Source: Tistrella mobilis KA081020-065
GTDB lineage: Bacteria; Pseudomonadota; Alphaproteobacteria; Tistrellales; Tistrellaceae
NCBI RefSeq assembly: GCF_000264455.2
Contig: NC_017956.1
Location: 3,516,001-3,580,000 of the forward strand
Direction: 5' to 3'
Length of the DNA: 64,000 nucleotides
Shown here: one piece after another, positions 1-8,775 of the stretch
Position numbering within the stretch: position 1 is the stretch's first letter
How the letters are laid out: every line of letters starts with the position of its first letter
Program-made: the position numbers and the translations under genes
The notes under the pieces: model-generated
Seen by the model: the letters and a program-made list of their open reading frames with translations, nothing else
The model's database searches: none
Told to the model about the DNA's origin: nothing

Positions 1-146
1 AGATTAGCCACTTCCCCCGCTTCTGTCCAATCCCTATAAGGGTTCCAGGGGCTCCGGTTCCATACGAGAGGTCGAGCCTGCGTCACATGGTCGCAACCTC
101 CGGTCCGGAATATGGACGCCCGATTCTTCCATCGCCGAGGCAGAGA

Positions 147-881
147 ATGAACCCCCTGGTCGTGATCCCCACCCGTCTGGCTGCCACCCGCCTGCCGCGC
201 AAGCCGCTGGCGGACATCAACGGCCGGCCGATGATCCTGCATTGCCTCGACCATGCCCTTGCCGCCGGCGTCGGCCCGGTGGTGGTGGCGGCGGGCGATC
301 AGGAGATCGTGGACGTGGTGGAAGCGGCCGGCGGCACGGCGGTGCTGACCGATCCGGCCCTGCCGTCGGGGTCCGACCGCGTCCAGGCGGCGGCCGAGAT
401 TTTCGACCCCGACCGGCGCCATGACGTGATCATCAACTTCCAGGGCGACATGCCCGCACTGGACCCGGCCCTGCCGCGTGCGGCGCTGGAGGCGCTGGGC
501 GATCAGGCCGATATCGCGACGCTCGTGGTCGAGACCTCGGATCCGGCGGTCCGCGCCAACCCCAATGCCGCCAAGGCGGTGCTGTCGATGGCGCCGGGCA
601 GCCGGATCGGCCGGGCGCTCTATTTCACCCGCGCCAACGCCCCCTGGGGGGACGGGCCGGTTCACCATCATATCGGCTTCTATGCCTTCCGGCGCGGCGC
701 GCTCGACCGCTTCGTCTCGCTGCCGCCCAGCCCGCTGGAGCTGCGTGAGCGGCTGGAACAGCTGCGCGCACTCGAAGCCGGGCTGCGCATCGATGCCGCC
801 ATCGTCGACACCGTGCCCTTCGAAGTGAATGCACCCGAGGATCTGGAGGTTGCCCGCCGGCTGCTGAAGCCTGCGAGCTGA
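147..881 (+). CDS. kdsB: 3-deoxy-manno-octulosonate cytidylyltransferase (CMP-KDO synthetase)
   Basis: This cytosolic enzyme activates KDO with CTP to give CMP-KDO for the lipopolysaccharide inner core. The 244-residue protein opens with the family nucleotide-binding stretch VVIPTRLAATRLPRKPL. It continues with the typical segments SGSDRV, NFQGDMP and HHIGFYAFR, and it ends near EVNAPEDLE. An in-frame ATG 20 codons upstream (87) would add a tail that does not look like the family, so the start at 147 is preferred because the conserved motif begins right after it. The length is normal for KdsB. The gene lies 107 bp upstream of pheA on the same strand. The sequence before it is too short to place a promoter with confidence. 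Confidence 0.95.
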   Translation: MNPLVVIPTRLAATRLPRKPLADINGRPMILHCLDHALAAGVGPVVVAAGDQEIVDVVEAAGGTAVLTDPALPSGSDRVQAAAEIFDPDRRHDVIINFQGDMPALDPALPRAALEALGDQADIATLVVETSDPAVRANPNAAKAVLSMAPGSRIGRALYFTRANAPWGDGPVHHHIGFYAFRRGALDRFVSLPPSPLELRERLEQLRALEAGLRIDAAIVDTVPFEVNAPEDLEVARRLLKPAS

Positions 882-988
882 CACCCCGCCCCCCGTTCCT
901 CAGCCAGGATGTGCATGCGGGGGCCATGGACAGATGCAGCGGGCCGGCGCAAGATGCCGGCCCCTGCCATTCCAGCCGGAATCGATCG

Positions 989-1876
989 ATGCCCGCCGCC
1001 CAGGACATGCCCGCCACGCCAGCCCGCTCCATCGCTTTCCAGGGCCAGCCCGGTGCCTATTCCCACATGGCGTGCCTGGAGATGTTTCCCGAGCTGGTCC
1101 CTCTGCCCTGCCCGACCTTCGCCGATGCGATCGAGGCGGTGCGCGAGGGCAAGGCCGACCGGGCGATGATCCCGATCGACAATACCCTGGCCGGCCGGGT
1201 CGCGGATGTGCACCGGCTGCTGCCGACCTCCGGGCTCCATCTGACCGGCGAGCATTTCATGCGGGTCAGCCACTGCCTGCTGGGCGCACCCGGGGCGCGT
1301 CTGGCCCAGGTGAAGACGGCGCTCAGCCACGTCCACGCCCTTGGCCAGTGCCACCGCTTCATGGACGCGCACGGCATCCGGCCGGTGATCCATTCCGACA
1401 CCGCCAGTGCCGCCGCCCGGGTGGCCGAGCTGCGTGACCCGGCGGTTGCCGCCATCGCCTCGCGGCTTTCGGCCGACATCTACGGCCTGGACGTGCTGGC
1501 CGAGGCGATCGAGGATGCCGAGCACAACACCACCCGCTTCGTGGTGATGATGCGCGAACCGGTGATCCCGGCGCCGGATAACGGGCTGGTGGTGACCAGT
1601 TTCCTGTTCCAGGTGCGCAATGTGCCGGCGGCGCTCTACAAGGCGCTGGGCGGCTTCGCCACCAACGGCGTCAACATGACCAAGCTCGAGAACTATCTGA
1701 TCGACGGCGCCTTCACGCCGGCGGTGTTCTATGCCGAGATCGAGGGCCACCCGGAAAACCGGGCCGTGGCGCTGGCGATGGAGGAGCTGGGCTTCTTCTC
1801 GACCGATGTCCGCATCCTGGGCGTCTATCCGGCAAGCCCGCGCCGGCAGCAGGATCCGGACGCCAGCGCCCGCTGA
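989..1876 (+). CDS. pheA: prephenate dehydratase, monofunctional, with ACT domain
   Basis: The enzyme converts prephenate to phenylpyruvate in phenylalanine synthesis. The N-terminal dehydratase domain (about residues 8-185) shows the opening FQGQPGAYSHMA and the family motif HNTTRF. A C-terminal ACT domain (about 205-280, with LYKALGGFATNGVNMTKLEN) is the usual site of feedback inhibition by phenylalanine. There is no chorismate mutase domain, so it is the monofunctional type common in alphaproteobacteria. An upstream ATG at 911 and a downstream ATG at 1007 are possible; 989 gives 295 residues, close to the family length. It follows kdsB on the same strand. Confidence 0.93.
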   Translation: MPAAQDMPATPARSIAFQGQPGAYSHMACLEMFPELVPLPCPTFADAIEAVREGKADRAMIPIDNTLAGRVADVHRLLPTSGLHLTGEHFMRVSHCLLGAPGARLAQVKTALSHVHALGQCHRFMDAHGIRPVIHSDTASAAARVAELRDPAVAAIASRLSADIYGLDVLAEAIEDAEHNTTRFVVMMREPVIPAPDNGLVVTSFLFQVRNVPAALYKALGGFATNGVNMTKLENYLIDGAFTPAVFYAEIEGHPENRAVALAMEELGFFSTDVRILGVYPASPRRQQDPDASAR

Positions 1877-1882
1877 CCGGCC

Positions 1883-1941
1883 CGTCACGTTACGTTCGTC
1901 ACGGTTACACCCGTCACGGGCACACCCGTCACACTCACACG
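1883..1941 (+). repeat. four-unit tandem repeat of about 15 bp with CGTCAC core
   Basis: CGTCAC occurs at 1883, 1897, 1912 and 1927, with spacings of 14, 15 and 15 bp. The two middle units (CGTCACGGTTACACC and CGTCACGGGCACACC) are nearly identical. The array fills the gap between pheA and the SMR exporter and ends 16 bp before the exporter start, where a GGAG ribosome-binding site follows. It could be an array of regulator sites or a simple tandem duplication. Confidence 0.6.
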
Positions 1942-1957
1942 CGGAGATCTGCAGGCC

Positions 1958-2305
1958 ATGGGTGGCAGCGGAATGGGTGCGGGCCTTGCCTGGGTGCTGC
2001 TTGCCGGCGCCATCATGGCTGAAATCGTCGCCACCACCTCGATGAAGATGTCGGCCGGCCTCACCCGGCTCGGGCCGACGGCGGTGATGGTGGTGGGCTA
2101 TCTGATCGCCTTCGGCCTGCTTGCGGTCGCGCTCAAGCGGATCGAGATCGGCGTCGCCTACGCCATCTGGTCGGGGGTGGGCACGGCGGCCATCGCCACC
2201 ATCGGCGTGCTGGCCTTCGGCGAAAGCATGAACACGATCAAACTGGTCTCTCTGGGGTTGATCGTGCTGGGCGTGATCGGCCTGAACCTGTCGGGCGGCC
2301 ACTGA
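1958..2305 (+). CDS. small multidrug resistance (SMR/EmrE-type) efflux protein
   Basis: A 115-residue inner-membrane protein with four predicted hydrophobic helices. The first helix holds the conserved membrane glutamate (LAGAIMAEIVATTSMK), which in EmrE couples proton and cation exchange. GVAYAIWSGVGTA and the C-terminal LIVLGVIGLNL are standard SMR features. It probably works as a dimer exporting quaternary cations or guanidinium-like compounds; whether it is of the EmrE/QacE or SugE/Gdx branch cannot be settled by eye. It is preceded by the CGTCAC repeat array and a GGAG ribosome-binding site. Confidence 0.9.
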   Translation: MGGSGMGAGLAWVLLAGAIMAEIVATTSMKMSAGLTRLGPTAVMVVGYLIAFGLLAVALKRIEIGVAYAIWSGVGTAAIATIGVLAFGESMNTIKLVSLGLIVLGVIGLNLSGGH

Positions 2306-2372
2306 GCCCACCTCGCCTGCCAGGCCCCCGCCCCCCCGGCGTGTCGCGCGCCGCCGGGGAAAGCGGGAAGGC

Positions 2373-3017
2373 TCAATCCCGGCCGTCGCGCAGATCGCGG
2401 ATGTCGCCGATCACCACCAGGGCCACGGCCGGGCCCTCGCCCAGATTGGCGTATTGATGCGCGACATGGGCCTGATAGAAGATCGCATCGCCGCGCTGAA
2501 GCACGTGGTTGATGCCGCCGACGGTGACGCCCAGCCGGCCTTCCACCACCACCAGATATTCCTCGACGCCATAGCGATGGCCGACGAAGGGCCCCGCCGT
2601 CGCCCCCTGGGGCACGGTCACCTGAACCAGGTCCAGCCCGCGCGAGGGGAAGATCGGCGACATCGACCGGCGCTCGAAACCGGTCTCGGGGTCGACGAAG
2701 GCCGCCTGATCGGCGCGGCGCAACACCAGCACGTCGTGGCGGTCATGTTCGCCCAGCAGGCTGGAGATGGTGACGCCCAGCCCGGCGGCCAGCCGCGCCA
2801 CGGTCGCCGCCGAAGGGCTGGCCTCACCGCGTTCGACCTTGGAGATCATCGACTTCGAGACGCCGGCCTTCTCGGCCAGCGTCTGCAGCGTCATGCCGCG
2901 GTCGCGGCGAAGCTCGCGGATGCGCCGGGAGACACGGCTCTCGATCTGGCCTGCCTCGCCTGGTGCAACGCCGTCCTCGTCGTCTTCGGGTACAGACCCG
3001 GTGTCGTCGATGCTCAT
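2373..3017 (-). CDS. XRE-family regulator with C-terminal cupin domain
   Basis: A 214-residue transcription regulator. Residues about 25-80 form a Cro/C1-type helix-turn-helix (MTLQTLAEKAGVSKSMISKV, then RGEASPSAATVARLAAGLGV). Residues about 140-205 form a cupin barrel (HRYGVEEYLVVVEGRLGVTV, then GDAIFYQAHVAHQYANLG) that probably senses a small ligand. The long open frame extends upstream to 3269, but ATG 3017 begins just before the acidic linker and leaves normal family length. The neighbours are the convergent SMR gene and ilvE upstream on the same strand; a role over either is only inference. The ligand is unknown. Confidence 0.88.
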   Translation of the reverse strand: MSIDDTGSVPEDDEDGVAPGEAGQIESRVSRRIRELRRDRGMTLQTLAEKAGVSKSMISKVERGEASPSAATVARLAAGLGVTISSLLGEHDRHDVLVLRRADQAAFVDPETGFERRSMSPIFPSRGLDLVQVTVPQGATAGPFVGHRYGVEEYLVVVEGRLGVTVGGINHVLQRGDAIFYQAHVAHQYANLGEGPAVALVVIGDIRDLRDGRD

Positions 3018-3206
3018 GATGTTCCTCGGGGTCGCTGACGCTGATCCGGTCGTCGCCAGCGCGTTCGGGGGCGCGCCGCCGGAAGTGGCCCGAGAATAAC
3101 CGCGGGCACCGGTCCCGGTCCAGGTACCGTGAGGGATCGGGTGGAATTCTGTCCAATGGGCGCAGGCGCCCGACGCCGGCCGTCGTTTTTCATCTCCCGA
3201 AACGAT

Positions 3207-3245
3207 GGCGGCGGCCGCAGAGCTGTCCGCTCCACGGCCGCCGCC
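3207..3245 (-). terminator. hairpin terminator after ilvE
   Basis: Perfect 11-bp inverted repeat (GGCGGCGGCCG with CGGCCGCCGCC, 17-nt loop), 20 bp past the ilvE stop in the direction of transcription and followed by ATCGTTTCG. The T-run is short, so termination may be partial. Confidence 0.55.
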
Positions 3246-3265
3246 GGATCGTCGGATGCGCCGGA

Positions 3266-4135
3266 TCAATAGGCCTGATCGCGCGCCCAGGCGAAATACA
3301 GATCCCAGGCCTTGCGGGCGATCGGGCCCGGCTGAAGATTGCGATCCTCGATCCGGTTGACGCTCGCCACCTTGTTGAAGTTGCCGGTCGAGAACAGCTC
3401 GTCGGCATCCTTCAGCTCGTCATAGGTGATCGAGCGCTCGACCACTTCGATACCGTCGGCAGCGAACAGCTCCATCACCCGCTTGCGGGTGACGCCGGCC
3501 AGGAACGTGCCGTTCAGCTTCGGGGTGTGGACCACGCCGTCCTTGACCATGAACAGATTGGCCGAGGCGAATTCGGCGACATTGCCCTCGGGGTCGAGCA
3601 TGACCGGGTTATCGATGCCGCGGCGCGCGCCTTCATTCAGCGCCCGGCCAGTCATCGGATAAAGGCAGGCCGCCTTGGCGTCGGTGGGCGCCATGTCGGG
3701 CCCTGGCCGGCGATAAGGGCTGAGCCCGGTCGAGAAGCTGCCCATCTCGTTCGAGAACGGAATGGCGAAGACCGTCATCACGAATTTCGTGCTGTCGGGG
3801 TTCACCTGCACCATGCCGTCATCAGCATACATCACCGGACGGATATAGGTCGCCACGTCGCGCGGGAAGCGCTTCACACCGTCGATCGCGGTGCCGATCA
3901 CGGTGTCGAGATCGACCTTCGGCTCCAGTTCGAACGACTTCGCCGAGCGGAGCAGGCGGGCGCAATGCCCCTCGAGATCGGGTACCACGCCGTCGAAAGA
4001 GCGCGCGCCGTCGAAGACCATCGAGGCGAACTGATAGCCCTGGGACATCGGTCCCATGATCGGCGGATTGCCTTCGACCCAGCGGCCGTCGATATACGAC
4101 CAGGCCGCCAGGCTCGACAGATTGGCGAATGCCAT
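3266..4135 (-). CDS. ilvE: branched-chain amino acid aminotransferase (class IV PLP)
   Basis: The enzyme transfers the last amino group in valine, leucine and isoleucine synthesis, using glutamate as donor. The 289-residue protein has a fold-type IV layout: the early segment YQFASMVFDGARSF, the PLP lysine at about residue 154 (TDAKAACLYPM), then ALNEGARRGIDN, the glutamate of NVAEFASANLF and the C-terminal cofactor motif TFLAGVTRKRV. ATG 4135 is chosen because the conserved start MAFANLSSLAAWSYIDGRWV follows at once; the longer frame to 4207 lacks support. It is monocistronic, with a recognisable promoter about 200 bp upstream. D-amino acid or 4-amino-4-deoxychorismate specificity is a less likely alternative. 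Confidence 0.92.
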   Translation of the reverse strand: MAFANLSSLAAWSYIDGRWVEGNPPIMGPMSQGYQFASMVFDGARSFDGVVPDLEGHCARLLRSAKSFELEPKVDLDTVIGTAIDGVKRFPRDVATYIRPVMYADDGMVQVNPDSTKFVMTVFAIPFSNEMGSFSTGLSPYRRPGPDMAPTDAKAACLYPMTGRALNEGARRGIDNPVMLDPEGNVAEFASANLFMVKDGVVHTPKLNGTFLAGVTRKRVMELFAADGIEVVERSITYDELKDADELFSTGNFNKVASVNRIEDRNLQPGPIARKAWDLYFAWARDQAY

Positions 4136-4335
4136 GGGGTGCTGCTCCTGCAAGCGATGCCGCTGCCGGTTGCGATCCTGCACGGAAGCGGCGGGCCCGC
4201 GGGACACGGCCGGGGTTGAAACCGGGGTCTCGGGAGGGTCCGGAGGCTCGGGCGCCGGGGGCGGGGCAGCGGGACGTCACTATGCCGGCGCCGCCCTCCG
4301 CACGGGGAGCGGGCATCCGGCATGTTCTGAAAGAA

Positions 4336-4363
4336 AGCATACTCCCTTGCCGCCAACTGTCAA
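4336..4363 (-). promoter_or_regulatory. sigma-70 type promoter of ilvE
   Basis: On the minus strand a perfect TTGACA (4358-4363) is followed after 16 bp by TATGCT (4336-4341). It lies in an otherwise gene-free 303-bp gap (4136-4438) and points at ilvE. Initiation near 4329 would give an untranslated leader of about 190 nt. I saw no leader peptide rich in branched-chain residues. Confidence 0.65.
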
Positions 4364-4438
4364 AGCGAAGCAGTCGGCGTTTTATCGCGTCATACGTTCT
4401 TTTCGCCCTTGCCCGGCAACCCTCAGAGCCGGCGAGCT

Positions 4439-7075
4439 TCACAGACCGGCCCGTTCGCGCAGGATCCGCGCCGGCGGCACGCGCAGCGCGCCGGCCACCG
4501 CCGCCAGCCCCACAACCAGGGCGAGGCCGATGCCCGCCAGGGCCGACGCCGCCACCGGCAGCATCGAGAAGGCGAAATCGATCTCCAGCAGCCAGCGGGT
4601 GATCGCCCAGGCGGCCAGCGTGCCGCCGGCCGCCCCGATCAGCCCCACCACCACCGCCACGATCAGGAATTCGATCGCAAGCCCGGCGGCGATGGTCCGG
4701 CGTGAGGCACCGACAACCTTCATCATCACCGCATCGAAGCGCCGCTTGGACTGGGCAGCCAGAACCGCTGCGGCCAACACCAGCGCCCCCGCCGCCAGCA
4801 CGGCGATTGCAGTGATCCGCACCGCACCGGCCACCCCCTCGATCAGCGCGCCGGCCTGGCGCACGGCATCGCCGACGCTGACCGCCGAGACATTGGGGAA
4901 GCGGTCGGTGACCTCGACCATCAGACCTTCGGCTGCAGCCGGGTCGCCCGAAACGGTGGCGATATGGGTGGCCGGCGCCCCGGCAAGGGCGCCCGGCGAC
5001 AGCACCATCACGAAGTTGAGCGACAGATCCAGCCATTCGATCCGCCTGAGATTGGCGATCTCCACCGTGATGGTCCGGCCCAGAACCAGCACATCCAGCC
5101 GGTCGCCGATCTTCGCGCCCATGCCCCGGGCCAGTTCGTCATCGATCGAGACCAGCGGCGGCCCGGCATAATCGGCCGGCCACCAGCTGCCTTCGGTCAG
5201 CCGGGTACCCTCGGGCATCTCTGCCGACCAGGACATGCCGACCTCGCCGCGGATCGCCCAGCGCTCGCGCTCCACCACATCCGCCTCGTCGATCACCTGG
5301 CCGTTCAGCGCCCGGATCCGGCCACGCAGCGTCGGCATGCGGGCAAGGTTCTCCGGCCCCACCGCCTCGGCCGCCAGGCGATCGAAGACCGGCACCTGGT
5401 CCGGCTGGATGTCCAGGAAGAAGTATTGCGGCGCCCGCGCAGGCAGGCTGCGGTCGATCAGCCGGGTGAGGTTGTCCTGCACCAGGGCAAGGGCGGTCAG
5501 CACCATCAGCCCGGCACCGAGTGCGGCTGCAATCTCGGCCGTGGGCGCCCCGGGGCGGCGCAGCCCCGCGACCCCCAGGCGCAGGGCCGGCCGCCCCGGC
5601 ACCCGCACCCGCCGCGCCACCGCCGCAATCCCGATCGAGGCCGCACGGAAGACCAGCAGCGCCACCGAGATCGACAGGATGGCGACCCCGGCCAGCATCG
5701 GATCCGCAGCACCGCCCACCACCAGGGCCACGACCAGCGTGCCCGCGGCAAGACCGGTCAGAATTCCCCGGCGGCCGGTGCGGGCGGCCAGCGGCACCAC
5801 CGCCGCCCGCAGCAGATCGGCGGGCCGCACGCCCGAGGCACGCCCCAGGGCCGGGGCGGTGAAGGCGATCGCCACCCCGGCGCCGATCAGCGCGGCACGC
5901 GCCAGAGGCAGCAGGTAGAGGTCGGGCAGGATGGGTGTCGGCAGCAGCCCGTCGGCGAAGCCGGCGGCGATCCAGGGCACCGTCGCCCCCGCCACGACAC
6001 CGATCAGGATGCCGAGCGCCGCCACCACGGCCATCTGCATCATGTAGACCACGAAAACCGCCGCCGGGCCCAGCGCCAGCGCCTTCAGCACCGCAACGGT
6101 GCGAGCCCGCGCCTCCAGATGCGCCCGGGCGGCGCCGGCAACGCCGATGCCGCCGATGGCGAGTGCGGCCAGCGCCACCAGTTCCAGATGGGTCGCCAGC
6201 CGGTCGACGAAGCCCGCCAGGCCGGGATTGGCCCGGTCGAGGGTGCGGGCGCGCCAGCTCTCGGCCGGCCAGGCCGCCTCAAGCGCCTCCACGGTGGCGG
6301 TGGGGGAAACACCAGGCGCCAGCAAAGCACGGGTCATGTGGCGGGAGATCGTGCCCGGCGCATCCAGCCCCGCCCGGGCGAGCCCGGCTTGCCCGATCAC
6401 CACCCGGGGCCCGAGCGCGAAGCCGAACCCGCCCTGATCGGGCTGGGCGATCAGCCGGCCGCGAATGGTGAAATCGGCCCCGCCCAGCTGCACGACATCA
6501 CCCGGGGCAAGCCGCAACCGCGCAAGCAGGGTGCCCTCGGCCAGCAGCCCATCAGCCCCCAACGCCGCAGCCGGTGACCCCGTGATCGGCGGCTCCGTCT
6601 CCATCCGGCCCACCAGCGGATAGGCCGCATCCACCGCCAGCACCTGGACCAGGGCGCGGTCATTGACCGGCGCACCCGGCGCCGCCCCCCGTACCGCACC
6701 CCGGGCCCGGACCTCGTCCGGCGTCAGGCGGACCATGCCGCGCAGGTCGACCACGGCCGAGATCGCCGCGGACCGCGCCGCCAGATCGGCCCGGACCGCA
6801 TCGGGCAGCGGCCGGCCGGTGGTGGCGAGCTCCAGATCACCGCCCAGCAGGGCGCGGGCATCGCGGGCCTGGCCGGCGACCACCGCGGCATCCAGCGCGC
6901 CGATGCCGGCCATCGCCGCCACACCCAGCGCCAGAGAGGCGAGCACGATGGCGAACCCGCCGACCCCCCGGCGCAGATCGCGCAGGGCGAAGCGGATCAG
7001 CGCCCGCCAGGGCAGGCCGCGCGCAGACGGCACGGCATGTGAGGCGCGGCCGGCGACCGTTTCGCCCGCGCTCAT
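4439..7075 (-). CDS. ABC transporter permease of the FtsX/MacB family (YbbP-like)
   Basis: An 878-residue membrane protein. After a short cytoplasmic start it has a first membrane helix (about residues 38-60), a large outer domain, a central set of hydrophobic segments (about 300-480), a second outer domain with FFLDIQPDQVPVF, and a C-terminal FtsX-type group of helices (about 740-870) with KRRFDAVMMKVVGASRR. Two FtsX units plus long periplasmic loops match the YbbP layout. The start overlaps the stop of the ATPase gene by 4 bp, so the two are translationally coupled. The substrate is unknown; relatives move lipids or help envelope processes. Confidence 0.88.
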   Translation of the reverse strand: MSAGETVAGRASHAVPSARGLPWRALIRFALRDLRRGVGGFAIVLASLALGVAAMAGIGALDAAVVAGQARDARALLGGDLELATTGRPLPDAVRADLAARSAAISAVVDLRGMVRLTPDEVRARGAVRGAAPGAPVNDRALVQVLAVDAAYPLVGRMETEPPITGSPAAALGADGLLAEGTLLARLRLAPGDVVQLGGADFTIRGRLIAQPDQGGFGFALGPRVVIGQAGLARAGLDAPGTISRHMTRALLAPGVSPTATVEALEAAWPAESWRARTLDRANPGLAGFVDRLATHLELVALAALAIGGIGVAGAARAHLEARARTVAVLKALALGPAAVFVVYMMQMAVVAALGILIGVVAGATVPWIAAGFADGLLPTPILPDLYLLPLARAALIGAGVAIAFTAPALGRASGVRPADLLRAAVVPLAARTGRRGILTGLAAGTLVVALVVGGAADPMLAGVAILSISVALLVFRAASIGIAAVARRVRVPGRPALRLGVAGLRRPGAPTAEIAAALGAGLMVLTALALVQDNLTRLIDRSLPARAPQYFFLDIQPDQVPVFDRLAAEAVGPENLARMPTLRGRIRALNGQVIDEADVVERERWAIRGEVGMSWSAEMPEGTRLTEGSWWPADYAGPPLVSIDDELARGMGAKIGDRLDVLVLGRTITVEIANLRRIEWLDLSLNFVMVLSPGALAGAPATHIATVSGDPAAAEGLMVEVTDRFPNVSAVSVGDAVRQAGALIEGVAGAVRITAIAVLAAGALVLAAAVLAAQSKRRFDAVMMKVVGASRRTIAAGLAIEFLIVAVVVGLIGAAGGTLAAWAITRWLLEIDFAFSMLPVAASALAGIGLALVVGLAAVAGALRVPPARILRERAGL

Positions 7076-7761
7076 GGCCGAACCTCGGCCGGAAGCCCCG
7101 CCGCTTCGGACAGGCGGCCGTCTTCGATCCGCACCACCCGGTCGGCGCGGCGGGCAAGCGCCTCGTCATGGGTGATGACCATGACCGCGGCCCCGGTCTC
7201 GTCGCGATAGCCGAACAGCGCATCGGAAATCAGCCGCGCCGTGGCCCGGTCCAGATTGCCGGTCGGCTCGTCGGCGAGCAGCAGCGACGGGCGATGCACC
7301 ACCGCCCGGGCAAAGGCCACCCGCTGCTGTTCACCCCCCGACAGGGCTGCCGGATAATGATCGAGACGAGGCCCCAGCCCCACCTGTTCCAGCGCCGCCC
7401 GGGCGCGGTCGTCGGCATCGACCGCCCCGGCCAGTTCCAGCGGCAGGGCGACGTTCTCGCGCGCGGTCAGCGTCGGAATCAGGTGGAAAGCCTGGAAGAC
7501 GATCCCGATATGTCGGGCGCGGAGCCGGGCCAGGCCATCCTCGTCGAGCCGGCCCAGATCCTGGCCCGCGATCTCCACCCGGCCGGCGCTCGCCCGCTCC
7601 AGCCCCGCAACGATCGCGAGCAGTGTCGACTTGCCCGCGCCCGAGGGCCCCAGCACCGCCAGCGTGCGCCCGGCTTCGAGATCGAGATCGACCGATTTCA
7701 GCACGTCGACCGCGGCGGATCCGCGGCCGAACGACACCGACACCTGTTGCAGCCGGATCAT
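7072..7761 (-). CDS. ABC transporter ATP-binding protein (YbbA/LolD type)
   Basis: The 229-residue cytosolic ATPase partners the FtsX-type permease downstream. Visible motifs are Walker [10 protein letters not shown] (about residue 38), the Q-loop [11 protein letters not shown], the ABC signature [14 protein letters not shown], Walker [13 protein letters not shown] and the switch histidine in [12 protein letters not shown] 7761 is used; the open frame continues upstream without coding character. The start codon region overlaps the divergent esterase side, leaving about 175 bp to the chosen esterase start. The arrangement esterase / ybbA / ybbP is common in proteobacteria and suggests a functional link in the envelope. 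Confidence 0.92.
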   Translation of the reverse strand: MIRLQQVSVSFGRGSAAVDVLKSVDLDLEAGRTLAVLGPSGAGKSTLLAIVAGLERASAGRVEIAGQDLGRLDEDGLARLRARHIGIVFQAFHLIPTLTARENVALPLELAGAVDADDRARAALEQVGLGPRLDHYPAALSGGEQQRVAFARAVVHRPSLLLADEPTGNLDRATARLISDALFGYRDETGAAVMVITHDEALARRADRVVRIEDGRLSEAAGLPAEVRP

Positions 7762-7936
7762 GAGATTGAGGAGCCTCCCAGACGTGACCCTGTTCCGACC
7801 GACCGATGCCGGCCCCTGCGACCATCCCCGCCATGCCCCGGGCACGGACAATGCCCGTCGCACGCACGGATCTCCGTCGCCATATGGCGCCGCGACGGGC
7901 GGGATCAAACCGGAAGCCCGTTCCGACGAAGCGGCG

Positions 7937-8653
7937 GTGTCGGTTTCACCACACACCCTTCCTTCACGGGCAGGCTGCGGATCTCCGACGCGGCGGGCGG
8001 TGCTGGGGCTGATCGGCCTCGGCCTCACCGCCCTTCTTGTCCGCCCCGGCCCCCTCGGCGCCGCAGAGAACCAGCCGCTGATCCTGGCGCTCGGCGACAG
8101 CCTGACCGCCGGCTATGGCCTGCCGGAAGGCGAGGGCCTGGTGCCGCAGCTTGAAGCCGCCCTGGCCGCCGCCGGCCGGCCGGCACAGGTTGAGAATGCC
8201 GGGGTTTCGGGCGACACCACCGCCGGTGGTCGGGCCCGGCTCGACTGGGCCCTGGGGGGCCTGCCCCGCCAGCCGGATCTGGTGATCGTGGCACTCGGCG
8301 CCAACGACGCCCTGCGCGGCATCGCCCCCGACGAGGCCAAGGCCAATCTGGACGCCATTCTGGACACGCTCGGCCGCAAGGGCCTGCCGGTGCTGCTGGT
8401 CGGCATGCTGGCCCCGACCAATTGGGGCCCGGACTATCGCAGGGCCTTCGATGCCATTTATCCCGATCTCGCCGGCACCCACGACGTGCCGCTCGACCCC
8501 TTCATTCTGGAGGGCGTGGCGCTGGAGCCGTCACTCGTTCAGCCCGACGGTCTGCACCCGAATGTGGCGGGGGTGGAGAAGATGGCGGCACGGCTGGCAC
8601 CCGTGGTGATCGGGGCACTTGATGCCCGGAAGGTGCCGAAGGTGAGTGACTGA
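7937..8653 (+). CDS. GDSL/SGNH-family esterase (TesA-like), exported
   Basis: A secreted or periplasmic lysophospholipase/arylesterase of about 238 residues. Catalytic blocks are all present: block I LALGDSLTAGYG (nucleophile Ser), block II Gly in GVSGDTTAGG, block III GANDALRG (Asn), and block V DGLHPN (Asp and His). An N-terminal signal with two arginines (PTRRAVLGLIGLGL) precedes AENQ, so export by Tat or Sec is likely. No good ATG fits; GTG 7937 leaves a signal peptide of normal length, while ATG 7760 would overlap the divergent ABC gene. The start is therefore uncertain, the function is not. Confidence 0.85.
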   Translation: MSVSPHTLPSRAGCGSPTRRAVLGLIGLGLTALLVRPGPLGAAENQPLILALGDSLTAGYGLPEGEGLVPQLEAALAAAGRPAQVENAGVSGDTTAGGRARLDWALGGLPRQPDLVIVALGANDALRGIAPDEAKANLDAILDTLGRKGLPVLLVGMLAPTNWGPDYRRAFDAIYPDLAGTHDVPLDPFILEGVALEPSLVQPDGLHPNVAGVEKMAARLAPVVIGALDARKVPKVSD

Positions 8654-8775
8654 TTGAACACAATGAAGCGCAGGCTGTCCCCCGTCCGCAGGAATGCTAG
8701 GATCGCATCAGGAATGCCCCACGCCGGCAGCCTGTTCCGACCGGCGGCAGACGATACGGAAGGACGAGGAAACCC

